Origin: Sepioteuthis lessoniana
Taxonomy: Eukaryota; Mollusca; Cephalopoda; Myopsida; Loliginidae
DNA: 64,000 bases
Direction: 5' to 3'
NCBI GenBank assembly: GCA_963585895.1
Contig: OY757904.1
Coordinates: 1,361,907-1,425,906 of the forward strand
Positions 1 through 12,985 of the stretch are shown here, in pieces. The notes under the pieces are model-generated. The model ran no database searches and was not told the origin of the DNA. It worked only from the letters and a program-made list of their open reading frames with translations. The position numbers and the translations under genes were made by a program. Each line of letters begins with the position of its first letter. Within the stretch, counting starts at the first letter, position 1.

Positions 1-134
1 TCCTTCTTTGTCAGAACAAATATGTTTAAGGAAAATTCTGATGAAACAATACCTAATAACGTGTAGCACATCTCTACCTAAAAGAAAAGCAGCTAAATAG
101 CATGGCACAGAATTCATGATATGATGAAGTCAAT

Positions 135-197
<63 letters not shown>
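135..197. repeat. (CA)n microsatellite
   Basis: Uninterrupted CA dinucleotide run of about 31 units. It gives a false cysteine-valine ORF on the minus strand. Confidence 0.98.
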
Positions 198-199
<2 letters not shown>

Positions 200-1567
200 A
201 TTAGTTATTTTTCTGGAAGAAGCATTACGAGTAAACATGGTGATGATAAAAACGTGAAAATTGTCTTCGAAAAGATGTGTATACATAATACTTATAAATA
301 CAGACACTAAGTTTATAAGTGGTCCTTGCCATACTACTGAATAGACACCATATCAAAATAAAACAACCAATGCCCTGCTATCAGGCTAGTTACGTATCCC
401 AATGAAGTGTCGACCGTTTGTCTTAAAAACTTGAAACGTGTTTTCTCTGACCGGGCGACATGATTCAACTCTTCTACTGATCAATGGCAATGTTCTTGGA
501 AAAATATGAGCTGTAATTGATGATGTGATGTCAATGGTGGTACCCTTATAAGTCAATGACTTTGAAACAATATAAAATGCAGTACACGCTGTGCAGAGCG
601 TTGCCTGATTTGATGCGATATTCCCTTTTGTTGAATGGTAACAATCATTGTCAGATGTCACAGGCTTTATTCTTACATCAACTGTGTTTTCTCTCAGTTT
701 TTACTTGTCTGTTCAAGATTTCCATATTCTTTGCATACCCTTTTTACTGTTGTCCGAGAAAAATCTTAAGCAGCATCCACCTCAGAAATAGAAATATTCA
801 TTCTGTGGTCAAAAAGTCTTAAATCAGGTCTGCTTCCAATGTCAGTTAAATTTGCCTACTACGTTAACCTTCTCGCTATTAGGTCAAACGCACTTCATTC
901 GTTTGGTTTTTAGAATAGTATAAAAAATTCAGTCCTAAAATTGGTGGTAACAATATACAAATATTTAAATGCTGTTCCGAATTGAAAATGTTCTGTGGAG
1001 GATATCATTTGCAACCAGAAGTTGAGATACAATCTCAATATCACTGATTGGCTTATGCTTAAATGTTTTGCGTGATTCGAATAATTTTGTTTTATTTTCA
1101 GGTCCTATAAATATTTGAGACAGTTTACAATGTTGATACCGCATTCAAAATACGCTGAGTAAAATGAGAAATTTCTTGAAAGTAAAAAAACAATGTTGGT
1201 GGACGTTTATCGTTTGATATCTCGACTTTAAAAATTTTATGCCTCCTTTTACAAAGTTTTCTTCGTAACAAAATGGATTCAGATTATAAACAAATTTTTC
1301 AGGAAAAGTTACCCGTTTGATTTTTAACAGAGTATCAATTTGCTAGGTTTTTTTTAATGTCAAACAGGACATTACTCGGTCGTCATTTTGTTTTATTTTT
1401 GTTGACGTTGATAGTCAAACAATTTCTTTTGAAAATGACGACCGCGACAAAAGACTATTTGAAAGTGGAAACTGTGAAAAAATTTAGTTCGGTTTGGTTA
1501 TTCAATGGGATATCAACTTTCATATGTTATTTGATGCCGAAGCCATAACGGCAGTAATACTATTTAA
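198..1567. other. AT-rich non-coding DNA, no gene seen
   Basis: Only short ORFs under 100 codons occur, with no recognisable domain. No repeat family seen elsewhere in the window is present here. Confidence 0.6.
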
Positions 1568-1710
1568 AAACCCATAGCAGGTGGGGTGGGTAAGGGAGTT
1601 CACCTTTTTCCTTTGGGTATTAGCCCGAAAGTGAACGTAATGGCTCGAGTCGAGTTCGAACTCGATTACTGCGATGTGTCAGTTTAGCACGTTAGCCACG
1701 ACACCAGAAA
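1568..1710 (-). mobile_element. tRNA-derived SINE, antisense copy
   Basis: Read on the minus strand, this begins with a tRNA-like head containing an A-box-like TGGCTAACGTG and a B-box-like GAGTTCGAACTC. The body that follows matches the SINE at 48071-48296: the CCGAAAG segment, the run of Cs and the GTGAACTCCCTTA block are shared in the same order. A SINE of this type would be transcribed by RNA polymerase III and mobilised by a partner LINE. The copy is short and lacks the 3' tail. Confidence 0.8.
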
Positions 1711-4700
1711 GAGTTTACCAACAGCAACAACAATATTTTGTAATATCTTCAAAGGAAAAAATTAGTCGTAACTGCCAAAGTTTGCACATATCGACATTAC
1801 TGGTCCGCCCCCAAAATCTCCTCCTTAAAAAAGTTATAGAGACTGTAAAAAATTGCTTTCTATCCAGAGTGAAACATTTTTGAATGATCCCAATTGACAA
1901 TTTCGGAATTGGCAGGTGTCATGTTTGACTTAAAATGCGAAGTATTAGGTGACAAACACTGGTTGGAATTACAAACAAAATAGCAATACAATAGTATGAG
2001 TACGGCCGAGATATTTGTACAACAAAATGCTGAAAGAGCAAAGTCAGCTCGGTGGCCCAAGACAAGAAATGCAGTGGTCGTTTACTGTGAGAAGACCACC
2101 ATCGACAAAAATCGAACAAAATGGCCGAGGGGGTACCCTGTAACGTAACAAAGTCCGCCAAACTGTTTATTGCAACCTTTTTTCTCCTATTTCGAAAAAT
2201 CAACAACCTCTGACAAAAATTATTGAATTAACACTGTTAAACGATGCTTACTTGGATTTTAATTTTATTTAGCAGTTAATAAACTAATAGCAAACACAAA
2301 ACATGATAAGATGCAAAATTTTTTTCCTCAGTATTGGATTAATCCATATTATTTTTTTCTTCATGGCTTCGAAAAAAATTGTACCAGTCATGTGAATAAT
2401 TTAATCCATTTTATTTAAGGTCTATAAATGCAGAATGTTCATCTATTTAATAAAAAATGTTTTACATCATATTTATTATTTTATTTACTGGTAAATAAAC
2501 ATTAAAGTGAAAACCCTCTAATCGTGCTAATTCCATATTTTTTTCCTAGTGTTGTATGAAATAATCGTAAAAAATAATAAAAGTCAGTAATAGTCAAATT
2601 TCCATAAATTACAACATTTGGAATGACTTTTTCGTATTATCTTAACAGCCGATTTATTTGACTAAGTAGAGGAAATATACTGACTGTTTGAGGCTGTGAA
2701 TGTACGATTATTTCATTAAGCAACAAACGATAAGGCATGAACTCTCTGATTAACAGTAGAGCCTCCTTTTGGTGTTTTATGAGAATTCCAACATTTTTCT
2801 GATTAACACATCTACATACCGTAAAACATTTTCACAACTATAAATTCTACAAATACCTAAATTTAATCTTTTTTACTTGGGAAAATTTTAATTTATTTTG
2901 AATTACTATTTGAATATTAAATCCTATCATTAGCTCATCATTATAAATGATTATATATAAAAGATTTTAGTACACAAATTTCAAAATCTATAACTGTATT
3001 TAGTGTTTAATTAATTTGAACATTGGATATGATGATGCGAAACATGAAAATGTCTCCATCTTTTTATATCTGAAACATCTTTATGAACCATTTATATTCT
3101 TAAGTCGTTTCTTTTGTAAAAGACACGAGTATTGGATCAATAAATCCGTAGCTAAATGTTGATCCGAAAAATTCCATTCCGTAATGATCGATTCAAGTGA
3201 TTAACAGAGAAATATTGGAAAAAATAAATGTGTGTTATGGAAAAAGCCTACTATTTTCCTCGATGGGAAACATACTTATTTATATACGTAATATTGTGGA
3301 AAAGATCATTTTTATATATTTTTACAAACCATTCAGGAAAATTTAGCCTAGTGACCCTAACCATAGAACTGGGAAAAGTTTATTCTTGGGTGGAACTTTA
3401 TGTCAAAAAAAGTTACGCCATTAAATCGCTTCGGCATAGCAATCGCAGTCAATTATTTTCTGAGATTTTCTTTTTAAGTCTACTTGTACGACACGAAAGG
3501 GAAAGTTTTAAGCTACTTAGAGCTTACTTCACGGTACAGTGCTATTAAAAGGATAAATCTTCAACAGAAGAAAGAAATTGCATTCAGTTTGATCGAATTC
3601 CGTTGAAAATCCTTTAAAAAACTTTCTTCTACAATCCTTCAGTAAACATAAAGATATTTGCAAAACGAGATTAATTGAATCGCTAAGATGAAAAATAGAA
3701 ATAGGTTTCAATTAATTTTTTACTAGATGATGTACTTGTCCTTGAAGGGTCAAAGGTCAAGGATTTCAGGTGATTATAGTGATAGCTAAATAGTTTTGGT
3801 AGTATTGATGGTAAGCTGATAAGTTCTGTTTATTTTACTAAGTAAAACTATCCAAGACATTTTGTACAAAAGCATTGTTTACTCTATGAGAATTCCTTGA
3901 TAAAGAATATTTTTGGATATTTTTCAGCATTATTCAAGATCAATATACACTGTTGACAGGTGCAACAGATAAAGATATTTTTCAGAATATCTTGAATTAT
4001 AGTCAACATAAGTCGTACCACATAAGTTATTATATCAAAGTGAAACACTTGAAACTTATAAATATGAAATGAAACATTTTTGGATTTTTATAATTTCTAA
4101 AGTTTAATAAAATTTTAGTGAGACAATTCATTTACTTTTTGTCTTTTGAAGTTTGGAAATAAAAATTCTGTACAATAAGGTACGTCTTGCAGCAATATGG
4201 CTTTCCTCCTGTTATTTTTATTGTTAGAGAGCTTTTCCGAATTAGGTATTCTCTTTCTAGATAAAGACCATACATTTTACGATGTATGTCTTCCATGGGG
4301 TCCGATAAGTCAGCAGAGCAATTTTTCTACTTCTACATAAAATTACTTTGAAATCTTCAGAGGACAGATAAACAAACGGTTGCCATTTATTGATATAGAT
4401 TCATCTATTCACAAGAAACTTTATGCAAAATAATATGGTATATAATTTTTAAATAAAAAATTCTCTATCTATCTTATTCAGTGTACATTTTTTAAGAGAT
4501 TTCCTTTTGTTGAAAATGGGAATCGAAGAAACCTAATGATGACAGGATTAAATTGATCCTTTTTTATGCAAATGAAGAGGAACTAGTTGGATAAAACTCA
4601 TCAGAATGATGGCATTTGAGTCTAACCAATGCTTAACAGCAGGGTAATTCTTTCCAAGTATTTTCTAAACTGAGAAAAGATTTAAGAATACACCTTCAAG

Positions 4701-5845
4701 CTTACTAACTATTGCTCAACCGTGAGAATTTATCGAGAGTTAATGTCATTAATGCCTTTAGCTGTTCTAAAGCGGTTTCCTGTGAGCAGTCTTCTTTGAG
4801 AGCTGAAAACCATATTTTCGGAATTACAGGAACGAAATGTCACAGAGACAAATATGATGGTGTGTTGCTAAAAACAACAGTCCAACTGGAGAATTGTTCT
4901 GCTCGATCGATATTTGCTCCCTTTATCTGTGACGAGAATAAACTCTTCCTGAGTCGAATAGAAACCACTTTTATCGTTTACAAAGTGTGTCTTTGGAAAT
5001 AGTACGAACTTATCCACCCCTTTGATATTGGAAACACATTCTGGAGCAAAGCCTGAGCTGGAATCAAGACAAGATAGTTTTTTTGGAATAACTACACATA
5101 AAGAATACCTTTCTCAAATTGATGTCTTGAGTTTTTATCCGCATCTGTGAATGTCATTAAATTGACACAAGAAGATGTTGAAAATAGAAAGGAAATAAGG
5201 ACTAATATATCAGAGAAGCTTACATTGTCTTATTAACAAAAGCATGATTCGTTTAAGCATACACATGGGAAAATATATTTATGAATCGGAAACATTTATA
5301 ACACAGTAAATATATAAAAGATTATTGATATCAACAGATACACTTCTTGAACACATAACGAATAATTTTAAATACATTTACTCATATATTACAACACCCA
5401 GAACGACATTGAAGTTTTTCATCCATTTTTTAAAAATTTTAAGCATAAAATATTGAAATGCTAGCTTCATGCTTAGCAATGTCAAGGCGAAAGTTAGTCT
5501 CAAAATGGAGTGGGACTTTTAAACAGTTTGACAAAATGTTCATGTTATAAGGTGATTTGCTTAATAGGATCCGATAACGAATAAAACGGAAATAGTAGAT
5601 GTATCTGGAAGAATTATCTGTGAAAATATGTCTTCGTATCTCAGAATTGTATTTATATCTCAGCGTACACATACCAAGAAAATTATGTGAGTGTGTATGT
5701 TATAAAAATAGATAATGTAATTGTTTTATATATATTTGTGTGTGCAAAGGATCAGATGTGCATGTGTGTGTGAAAGTAAAGCCGGTGATAAAGCTTTACG
5801 TCGTTTGTGCTTATATGTAGATGAGTAAATGTGCTTATGTATACG

Positions 5846-5847
<2 letters not shown>
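1711..5847. other. AT-rich non-coding DNA, no gene seen
   Basis: About 4 kb with no ORF above 106 codons and no recognised repeat. The largest ORFs (3228-3548 and 4712-5002, plus strand) show no domain, compositional bias or splice context that would mark an exon. A nuclear-receptor-like direct repeat lies at 3747-3759. Confidence 0.55.
3747..3759 (+). promoter_or_regulatory. DR1-type nuclear-receptor half-site pair
   Basis: GGGTCA and AGGTCA sit as direct repeats with one base between them. This is the DR1 arrangement known to bind HNF4 and RXR dimers. A 13-bp match can occur by chance in 64 kb, and no promoter or gene is visible nearby, so function is uncertain. Confidence 0.3.
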
Positions 5848-5902
<55 letters not shown>

Positions 5903-6220
5903 TCTCATGGACAGTGAGAAAGAAAGTGCTTATTTGTAGGTATATGTGTATGTAGGATGGATGTGCATGTGAGTGGATTTTTATTGGTCGAGTCCAAAAG
6001 TGAGAGTTAAAAAAGAATGTGTATGGGTGGATGTGGTTGGGTAAATGAATAAATGTCTACGCGTGCGTGGGTGTATACTTCGAAGAAGAAAGTGTGTTAG
6101 TTTGTATATGTATGCGTGTACATTTCCGTATATGAGTAGATGTGCATATATATATATGTGGATGCGTCTACTTGGATGATTAGAGAAATAAAAGTTGTAT
6201 GCTTTTGCATGTAATTTGTA
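5690..6220. repeat. TG-rich low-complexity zone with pure (GT)n core
   Basis: A pure GT run lies at 5848-5899. It is flanked by several hundred bases of degenerate TG/TATG-rich DNA that grades into the 43-bp minisatellite. The whole stretch looks like decayed or expanding (GT)n/(TATG)n sequence. Confidence 0.85.
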
Positions 6221-6700
6221 TGTAGCTGATTAGGTGTGTATGAAAGAATGCATGTAACGTGTGTGTAGTTGATTAGGTGTGTATGAAAGAATGCATGTAA
6301 CGTGTGTGTAGTTGATTAGGTGTGTATGAAAGAATGCATGTAACGTGTGTGTAGTTAATTAGGTGTGTATGAAAGAATGCATGTAACGTGTGTGTAGTTG
6401 ATTAGGTGTGTATAAAAGAATGCATGTAACGTGTGTGTAGCTGATTAGGTGTGTATGAAAGAATGCATGTAACGTGTGTGTAGCTGATTAGGTGTGTATG
6501 AAAGAATGCATGTAACGTGTGTGTAGCTGATTAGGTGTGTATGAAAGAATGCATGTAACGTGTGTGTAGTTGATTAGGTGTGTATAAAAGAATGCATGTA
6601 ACGTGTGTGTAGCTGATTAGGTGTGTATGAAAGAATGCATGTAACGTGTGTGTAGCTGATTAGGTGTGTATGAAAGAATGCATGTAACGTGTGTGCAGTT
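6221..6700. repeat. 43-bp minisatellite, about 11 units
   Basis: Head-to-tail array with a 43-bp period. Each unit has the blocks GATTAGGTGTGTATGAAAG and AATGCATGTAACGTGTGTG. Units are nearly identical and differ at a few sites: GCTGATT, GTTGATT or GTTAATT, and TATGAAAG or TATAAAAG. The variant order GTTGATT/TATAAAAG, GCTGATT, GCTGATT occurs twice (units 5-7 and 9-11), so a multi-unit block was duplicated. The period is not a multiple of three, so it is not coding. Confidence 0.97.
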
Positions 6701-8239
6701 GAAAAAACTTAATATAATGATGATCAGGGATTTAAAAAAGGTAAAAGTGTCGACATTAATATATTTGTATTTAATTTTTAGGAAAAAGTAATTATTATAT
6801 ATACATATTTTTCATTGATGTTTTTGTGCGTCTCAACACAAAACTTATTAAGTGTAATTTAGTTTTGGTGTTAAGTCACAAGTGAACAACATCCAGTGAA
6901 GATAGAACTCAATATAAAGTGGTAATTGTTAGGCTAACCCGCTCATCATTATTCTGGACGCCCAGGTTAAAATGAATATATGAATAAATAGGATTTGTAT
7001 ATACTGACATATACTGAATCTCTTTCTCTAAAGTGATTTCACTATTGTCTAGATCGACCGGAAAGGCAAGAGATTTATTTTATTATACAATCAAGACGTT
7101 AACAGTTGAACGAACAATTTTCATTTTCCATACTATTTGACGCTTCTTTGTTTCACCTTCACGTTGACTAAATCAATTCTTTTTCAAAAATAGGACAATA
7201 CTCGAGTGACTGGAATACCAAGTGATATCACGTTCATTTCTTTCGCATTTTTTCGGTAAAATGAGCTATTGAAGTTGATTATATTTTTGCTAAATATCAA
7301 ATATTGATGTCTATTTTCTGATTTATTAATATTTTGCTTATTCAAGTTTAGTGCACCACGAAAGCAAATTGACGAAATGATAATTGGAGTATTGTGTAAG
7401 AACAAACATTCAAATGGTGAGAATGTCTCGTGATTCAGTTATTCGAAACGTTGGCTTTCACCAAACATATGTTATGGACTACTGATGTTTGCGGGAAATA
7501 TGCACCTAATTCAGCCAATAGACACAGGTAATATTGCCATATATTTTACATGAAGTGCATTTGGCGTGTCAGAAACCTGGAAAGGTATATACACAGGCAT
7601 GAAGGAATGTCTTTATGAGTAGATATGTCCACAATAATATATATGGAAATTCGAACAAAATTTTACGTGTGCCGAAGAACATCCACGTATGCAAATGAAG
7701 AACGCTTTCTTGCCCCTAGACATTTGACACGACCTAAAATAATGTGTTTAGAATGCACAACCCACTCAGAAAGTCAAAAACGCAATGGGATTATCCTATA
7801 GACAATCATACTCAGCATCGAAGAAGACATTCCTCACCTCATACCGTCGGCACTATCTAAAATAATGAATTCAGAATACAAACCCCACTAAAAAATTTAA
7901 TAAAATCGTGGAAATTTTCTTTTTCGCTAACTTACTCTATTTCCCTTGGCATTGACATATATACGTAAGCATATTTAAATGATTAAGGAAAATTTTAAAA
8001 TTCTCTATTGAAACAAGTAAGTCTCCTTGCTGTAGATTTCTCCTTCGCATGTAGAAATCGTTTCCAATAAATTTTCTTCCTGTTACTAAAAGATTCATTC
8101 GAAACTAATTTTAGAGGATCACTCATCGATAATTATCAGAACATTCCGGGCTTTTAAATGTCTTTCTTTATTCAGTTGTTGCCCATTTCTGCAAGAATTA
8201 ACACATTCATTTTAGTCTTTTATTTTGTTTCTTACGCCA
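6701..8239. other. AT-rich non-coding DNA, no gene seen
   Basis: No ORF above 73 codons and no repeat shared with the rest of the window was recognised. Confidence 0.6.
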
Positions 8240-8545
8240 ATACCAATCGAATTAACACAGATTTATTTAATTTAATCTTTAAATTTATTTTTATCGATTA
8301 AATCAATTGAATTAGCACAGATTTATTTAATTTAATCTTTAGATTAATTTTTATCGGTGAGATCAATTGAATTAACACATTTAATTAATCTAATCTTTTT
8401 TTTTTATTTTTATCGGTTGGATCAATTGAATTAACACAGATTTATCTAATCTAATCTTTTACTTTATCTTAATCATTGAAATCAATTGAATTAACTCAGA
8501 CTTATTTAATTTACTCTTTGAATTTATTCTCATCGGTGGGATTAA
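8240..8545. repeat. 60-bp AT-rich tandem array, about 5 units
   Basis: Each unit starts near CAATTGAATTAACACAG, continues through TTTATTTAATTTAATC and ends with TTTTTATCGGT. Units are about 59-60 bp and differ by roughly 10-20 percent, so the array is older than the 43-bp minisatellite. It ends just upstream of a composite repeat. Confidence 0.9.
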
Positions 8546-8604
8546 ATAAAAACTTTTTTGATATGAAGTCAATACATTTATGTACACTTGACAGACTTTC
8601 TTTT

Positions 8605-9155
8605 GCCCAGTCGGCTGGGGCCATAGAATACACCAACTGCTTCTCTGCAGAGGGGTAAGACCCCCCACCAATGGGTGTCCTGAAATGACATTAAACAATC
8701 TGATAGTGAGGTTCCAGCAATGCTGGAGCTTTAGGGAATACGGAGTACCCCTTTATTGCCGTTGCTCCCAGGTCCACTCTGGCCAGGCGTGGTAGCACCT
8801 GATAGGGCCCTATCTATGTGTTAAATAGAACTAACGGAATACTTATGCTAAACTGAATTGTTTGATTAAACTGAATAGCTTGAAATAAAAATGTTTTTGA
8901 CAATTAAACCGTACTAACATTGAAACTGCGTGCTTATGCTAAACTGAATTGTTTTTGACTTTGAAACTGTACTTACACTAAACTGAATTGTTATATATAA
9001 CTGCTTGAATAGTTTGAAATGGAAATGTTTTTGGCACTTAAACTGTTTAGTCATACTAAAGTGAATTCTTTTAAATGGAACTGATTATTTACATAAAAAT
9101 GGATTTGGCGTTAAATAACCTACAAATGTTGATCTGCCATAAAACTAAACCAAAC
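8605..9155 (+). mobile_element. composite dispersed repeat, copy 1
   Basis: The core begins CAGTCGGCTGGGGC and contains GGGGTAAGACCCCCC and a CCAGCAATGCTGG hairpin. It passes into diverged units of about 60-70 bp built on CTTATGCTAAACTGAATTG and ends with the tail GGCGTTAAATAACC...GATCTGCCATAAAAC. The same order recurs at 22888-23352 and 45869-46885, with a decayed antisense copy at 30255-30430. There is no coding capacity. The tail is shared with the tRNA-SINE at 48071-48296, so both may have borrowed the 3' end of one LINE. Class (SINE-like or other non-autonomous element) is unresolved. Confidence 0.85.
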
Positions 9156-10853
9156 GAGACTTTCTTCTGACAGAGCTCGGTGGTTGATTCCAACTAAAAG
9201 CCAACATTTTGAACGCTAATTTACAAGGAGGTTTAGAAGATTGGTGTAATATAATCTTCCTATCTTGGAAATGGTGACGTTTTTGACTAATCAAAAAAAC
9301 TAATTTTGAAATGAATTTGTAGCCGAATTAGAGATGTGTCTTTTTCGTACATTCTTTTAGTTAACCTAATCCATATTTTGTTTTTGTTTGAGTAAATTGT
9401 TTAGTTTTGAAGTTTGACGTTAAAAAATATTAGTAATATATTTTGATTGTAGAGATAATGAATATTGACGTATTATAAAGATTGTTGTTATGAATTAGCT
9501 CATGCAGTATGTCAAGGACTTTCTATCTTCTCACGTAAAGGAAAAGTATTAAAGGAAATGGCAAGTTTTTTGAGCGTAAATAATGAATATCTTTTTTTTT
9601 TCTTGGTTTTCTTTAGGTTCCCTGTAGATTTTCGGAATTGTTTTTTGTTCTGTCTTCTATCAATTTTTCTACAAGATGTTTTTCTCATTCAATCCCAGGT
9701 TGGATGTTTTCCTTTTTTTAGCTTTTATTTTATTAAGTTCCATCATTTTACGCGCTGGTCAATGTTTCTTTTCCTTTTTTCTTTTTGGCTGCTTTTTTGT
9801 TCAAAATTTTATTTCTGAATTTTTAAAGAATTTTTTAGTTTCTTTTTAAAAAAGGAATTTATCTTATGATTTTCTTATTTCTTTTTGTCCCTTCTGCTCT
9901 TCCTTCTTTTTTATCAGGCCATCTCATCCATGAAGAAGTTCTTTTTCACACAAAAAGATTTAATTATTTCCTCTTGTACCTAAAGATATCTAGTCAAATT
10001 GTTGTGTATATTTTTTCTTTGATAGAAAAAAGCCTTCTTCCTTAAAGCATGTATAAAGGTCCAATTAAATAAGAGAACAGGGAAGCAAGTAAGTAAAGAA
10101 TATAATAGAAGCAATTACTTGAAGAGGGAAACAGGGATTAAAAAAAGGTAATAATTTGCAATATCTAACAATATTGAGTATTTTCACTCTTCTCCAGTAT
10201 TTTTGCGATAAAATAATTAACGATTGCTCATTCGCACAGGTATCCACGTTCATTAGAATAAAAAAGGATAATAATCTCGATTTTAAAGGGAATTGTGAGA
10301 TGGCAACTATATTTCAAAGAAAAGACTCCTTTATCTGCAGAAAAGCAACAAAAAATAAATAAATAAGAAAAAGAATGAGTTATATAACAAAAAGTTTATA
10401 TAAAAATGATCAAGGGGAAAATAAAAAGAGATTCGAGTAAATGCCAAGAAATAAAAGGAAAAAATATAAAAGAAGGAAAACCTTCTGAATAAAAGCTGAA
10501 ATTGGAAAAGCAGAATTAAACTTTTTTTGCTTTGAGGAAAACTGAATTAAAATTTTAGTAAAAAGAGCAGAACAAATAAAAATTGAACCTCATAAAACAA
10601 AACTAATAAAAGTTGTGAAAAGAAAGATATCAGAGATCACGAAGGTGAGGCATAATAGTAAATAATTTTTACATCACAGACCATTCCTATTAAAGAGAGT
10701 GAGATCACCATTGAAAACTCTACATTCGCAGCCTAGCGCCGTACGAAGGGGGATCTTATGAATATAAATATTTTAAATACATCACAGAGGAATAATGGTT
10801 AATAAGCTAGGAATAATGGTTAGACAGTAATTTACTGAGCCTTTTGCTTAGAT
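9156..10853. other. non-coding DNA with pyrimidine-rich block
   Basis: No gene was recognised. 9587-9925 is strongly T-rich on the plus strand. It produces a hydrophobic Phe/Leu ORF at 9465-9818 that looks compositional rather than genuine. 10360-10620 is A-rich. Confidence 0.5.
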
Positions 10854-10854
10854 A

Positions 10855-10957
10855 TGGCACAAGGCCATATGAATGGGGCACCCAATGAGACTCGAATCAC
10901 TCGTGAAGGTTTGCTAGTCTAGCTCGCTAACCATTACACCACCCGAGGTGTCAAAGC
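10855..10957 (-). mobile_element. tRNA-like SINE head, antisense
   Basis: On the minus strand a tRNA-like start, GGTGTAATGGTTAGCGAGC (10940 to 10922), carries the A box. GATTCGAGTCT (10898 to 10888) fits the B box about 30 bases further on. The cloverleaf is not intact and non-tRNA sequence follows, so this is a SINE head rather than a working tRNA gene. Confidence 0.7.
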
Positions 10958-11029
10958 TAGTTACATAGACCATTGTTACTGAGTGCCCGACACTGTCCCA
11001 TTGTGCACTATTAAGCCCAGTTAAGTTTG

Positions 11030-11125
11030 TGGATCGTGTGATATGGTGGTTAGCGAATTAGGGTTGCAGATCATTGTTAATGAGTTGGTTTCTCACTAGG
11101 TGCCAAATACTTCTGACCTTGTGCG
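11030..11125 (+). mobile_element. decayed tRNA-like SINE head
   Basis: ATGGTGGTTAGCGAATTAG resembles an A box, and GAGTTGGTTTCTCACTAGG is a damaged B box at the usual distance. The layout matches the SINE heads at 12900 and 43335. It lies close to the opposite-strand head at 10855-10957, forming a head-to-head pair. Confidence 0.45.
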
Positions 11126-12161
11126 TAACTAAGCTTACTACTTAGCCAATCTTATCGGAGGTACAAGAGCAGATGAGACGGGAGAATGTGGAAGAGAAAA
11201 AGAAATATCATATTTTGGTTATATAGGTAATTCACGGAGATGAAGACGAAAGAAATGTAAAGAAGACTGTTCGTTTAATGAAAAGTCAGTTAAACAAAAG
11301 AGAAAACGACATGGAGAAACGACTAAGTTTTCAAAACATAAAACATATTTATCAATTGCATTTCATAAGTTTCTATGTTGTAATTATTCGAAAAAGTCCA
11401 ACACTAAATATATAGATATTCACTATAAAATTAATGAAAAATGTGGTTGAGTTTTAGAATTTACTAATCTTTTCTTAATATGGCATATAAACCTCAGATT
11501 GCAGTTGTAGCTTTTCCTTAACGGTCTGCAATTTAAGTTCTGAGAAAGCTCATCGTTGCCTTAATTAGGTGATGTAGCAGGAAACAGTGCTTTAAGCGTG
11601 GCTTGAAAGTAAATAGTCGATCGTTTCTTAATATAGATATTTATTAAGCTTAAAATGGTGAATCTATATCATTGATTACAGGAGCAAAGTCAGAATTCGA
11701 ATGGGAAGAAACAATGAAACGGGATGTGTGGCGGGATTTTATTGGACATTTGGATGTAGCTAAATATATTAGAAATTGATAAAAAAAAAATGAAATCAGT
11801 AGAGAAAGTTCGAAACGGAAGGATTTTATTTTGGTTTGCGATAATTTGGTGAAATTTGAGGAACAAATAAACAAAGATTATGATTTGATTTATACCCACT
11901 CGCAGAAAAACAGCAATTCCCAAAAAATAGAATACGTCTAAAAGAAGATGAAAGTATAGGAATTGTTTAAATTATAATGACAGTTACTAAAGATGAAATG
12001 AAAGTGCTTGAAAAATATTTTTCAAGATCAGATAAGCAGGAACTTTTCTTTTTAAAGAGTTTTTCTTCATCTTCCATGAGCAATGGACATATTTTTGTCT
12101 CTCTCTTTATCTCTCGCTCTCTTTGTCTCTCTCCCTCCCCATGTATATACACATGTATGTT

Positions 12162-12164
<3 letters not shown>
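11126..12164. other. AT-rich non-coding DNA, no gene seen
   Basis: Only short overlapping ORFs are present, none with recognisable features. A short TC-rich stretch (12098-12140) leads into the following (GT)n. Confidence 0.55.

Positions 12165-12214
<50 letters not shown>
12165..12214. repeat. (GT)n microsatellite
   Basis: Pure GT run of about 25 units directly after a TC-rich stretch. It creates a spurious Cys/Val ORF. Confidence 0.98.
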
Positions 12215-12215
<1 letters not shown>

Positions 12216-12896
12216 TGTAAAAATTCTTGTTTGAATTATTTTATGTGGCTTTCGATGTTCTAAGATATGTTACTTTTTTGTAAACACAGAGATACGTGAG
12301 TGTGAAAATATACACTTCAGTTTTTTTGTTGGCAAATATCCTGTTTTCTTTTTTTCTTTTTAAATCTCACTTTGACCAATCGTTTCACAAACGATGAATA
12401 TACTTAACCTCGTTGTCTTTCACACGGCTTTTATCGTGGAACACGCAGTGAACATTGAACTAAATAATTATAATGACAATAATTATAAAATAATTATAAC
12501 TAAATTTTTTATGACAACATCATTTGGCCGAGACAATAGCATAGGTTCCCTTGACACTTTCTTGACATCTATCCCTCTTGGTAGGTCCTCTAGACAGTCG
12601 TAAACATCACTTTACATGATGCATTTTGTTAATTGTCATGAAATGATGTAAAGTCTATTATTTACGTTATGCAAAGATTTAGTAAAATTACTATTTTATG
12701 AGTACTGGTTTTGGGGAGTATCTCATCGTATTTGTACATATTTACCCGTGGCTGCTTCTTATAAGAATTTCATATCACCCTTTTAATTTTTTTTATTTTG
12801 GAATTCCAGAAATCAAATAATGAATCGACCCTGTTAAGAATTAACTTCAAAAGAAGATAGGGACAATTTCCATTAAACAATATATTCAGTTGTGTA

Positions 12897-12985
12897 TCTC
12901 CTGTGGTGTGATGGTTATCTATCATGACCAGCAGCTCATTGTTAGAGGTTTCGAATCTCATTAGCTGCCTTATAATTCTGTTCTT
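12897..12985 (+). mobile_element. tRNA-like SINE head
   Basis: CTGTGGTGTGATGGTTATC supplies an A box, and GAGGTTTCGAATCTCATTAG about 35 bases downstream supplies a B box. The start resembles the SINE heads at 48071 and 26452. There is no intact cloverleaf, so it is a retroposon head. Confidence 0.65.

Noticed and set aside
4712..5002. 96-codon ORF with varied composition
   Set aside because: No similarity recognised, no splice or promoter context. The length is expected by chance in 64 kb on six frames.
6221..6700. Possible CRISPR array
   Set aside because: Units are contiguous with no unique spacers, the period is a constant 43 bp, and the context is a eukaryotic genome. It is a minisatellite.
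9465..9818. 117-codon hydrophobic ORF that could look like a membrane protein
   Set aside because: Follows directly from a T-rich strand. No signal peptide or transmembrane spacing, and no neighbouring exon signals.
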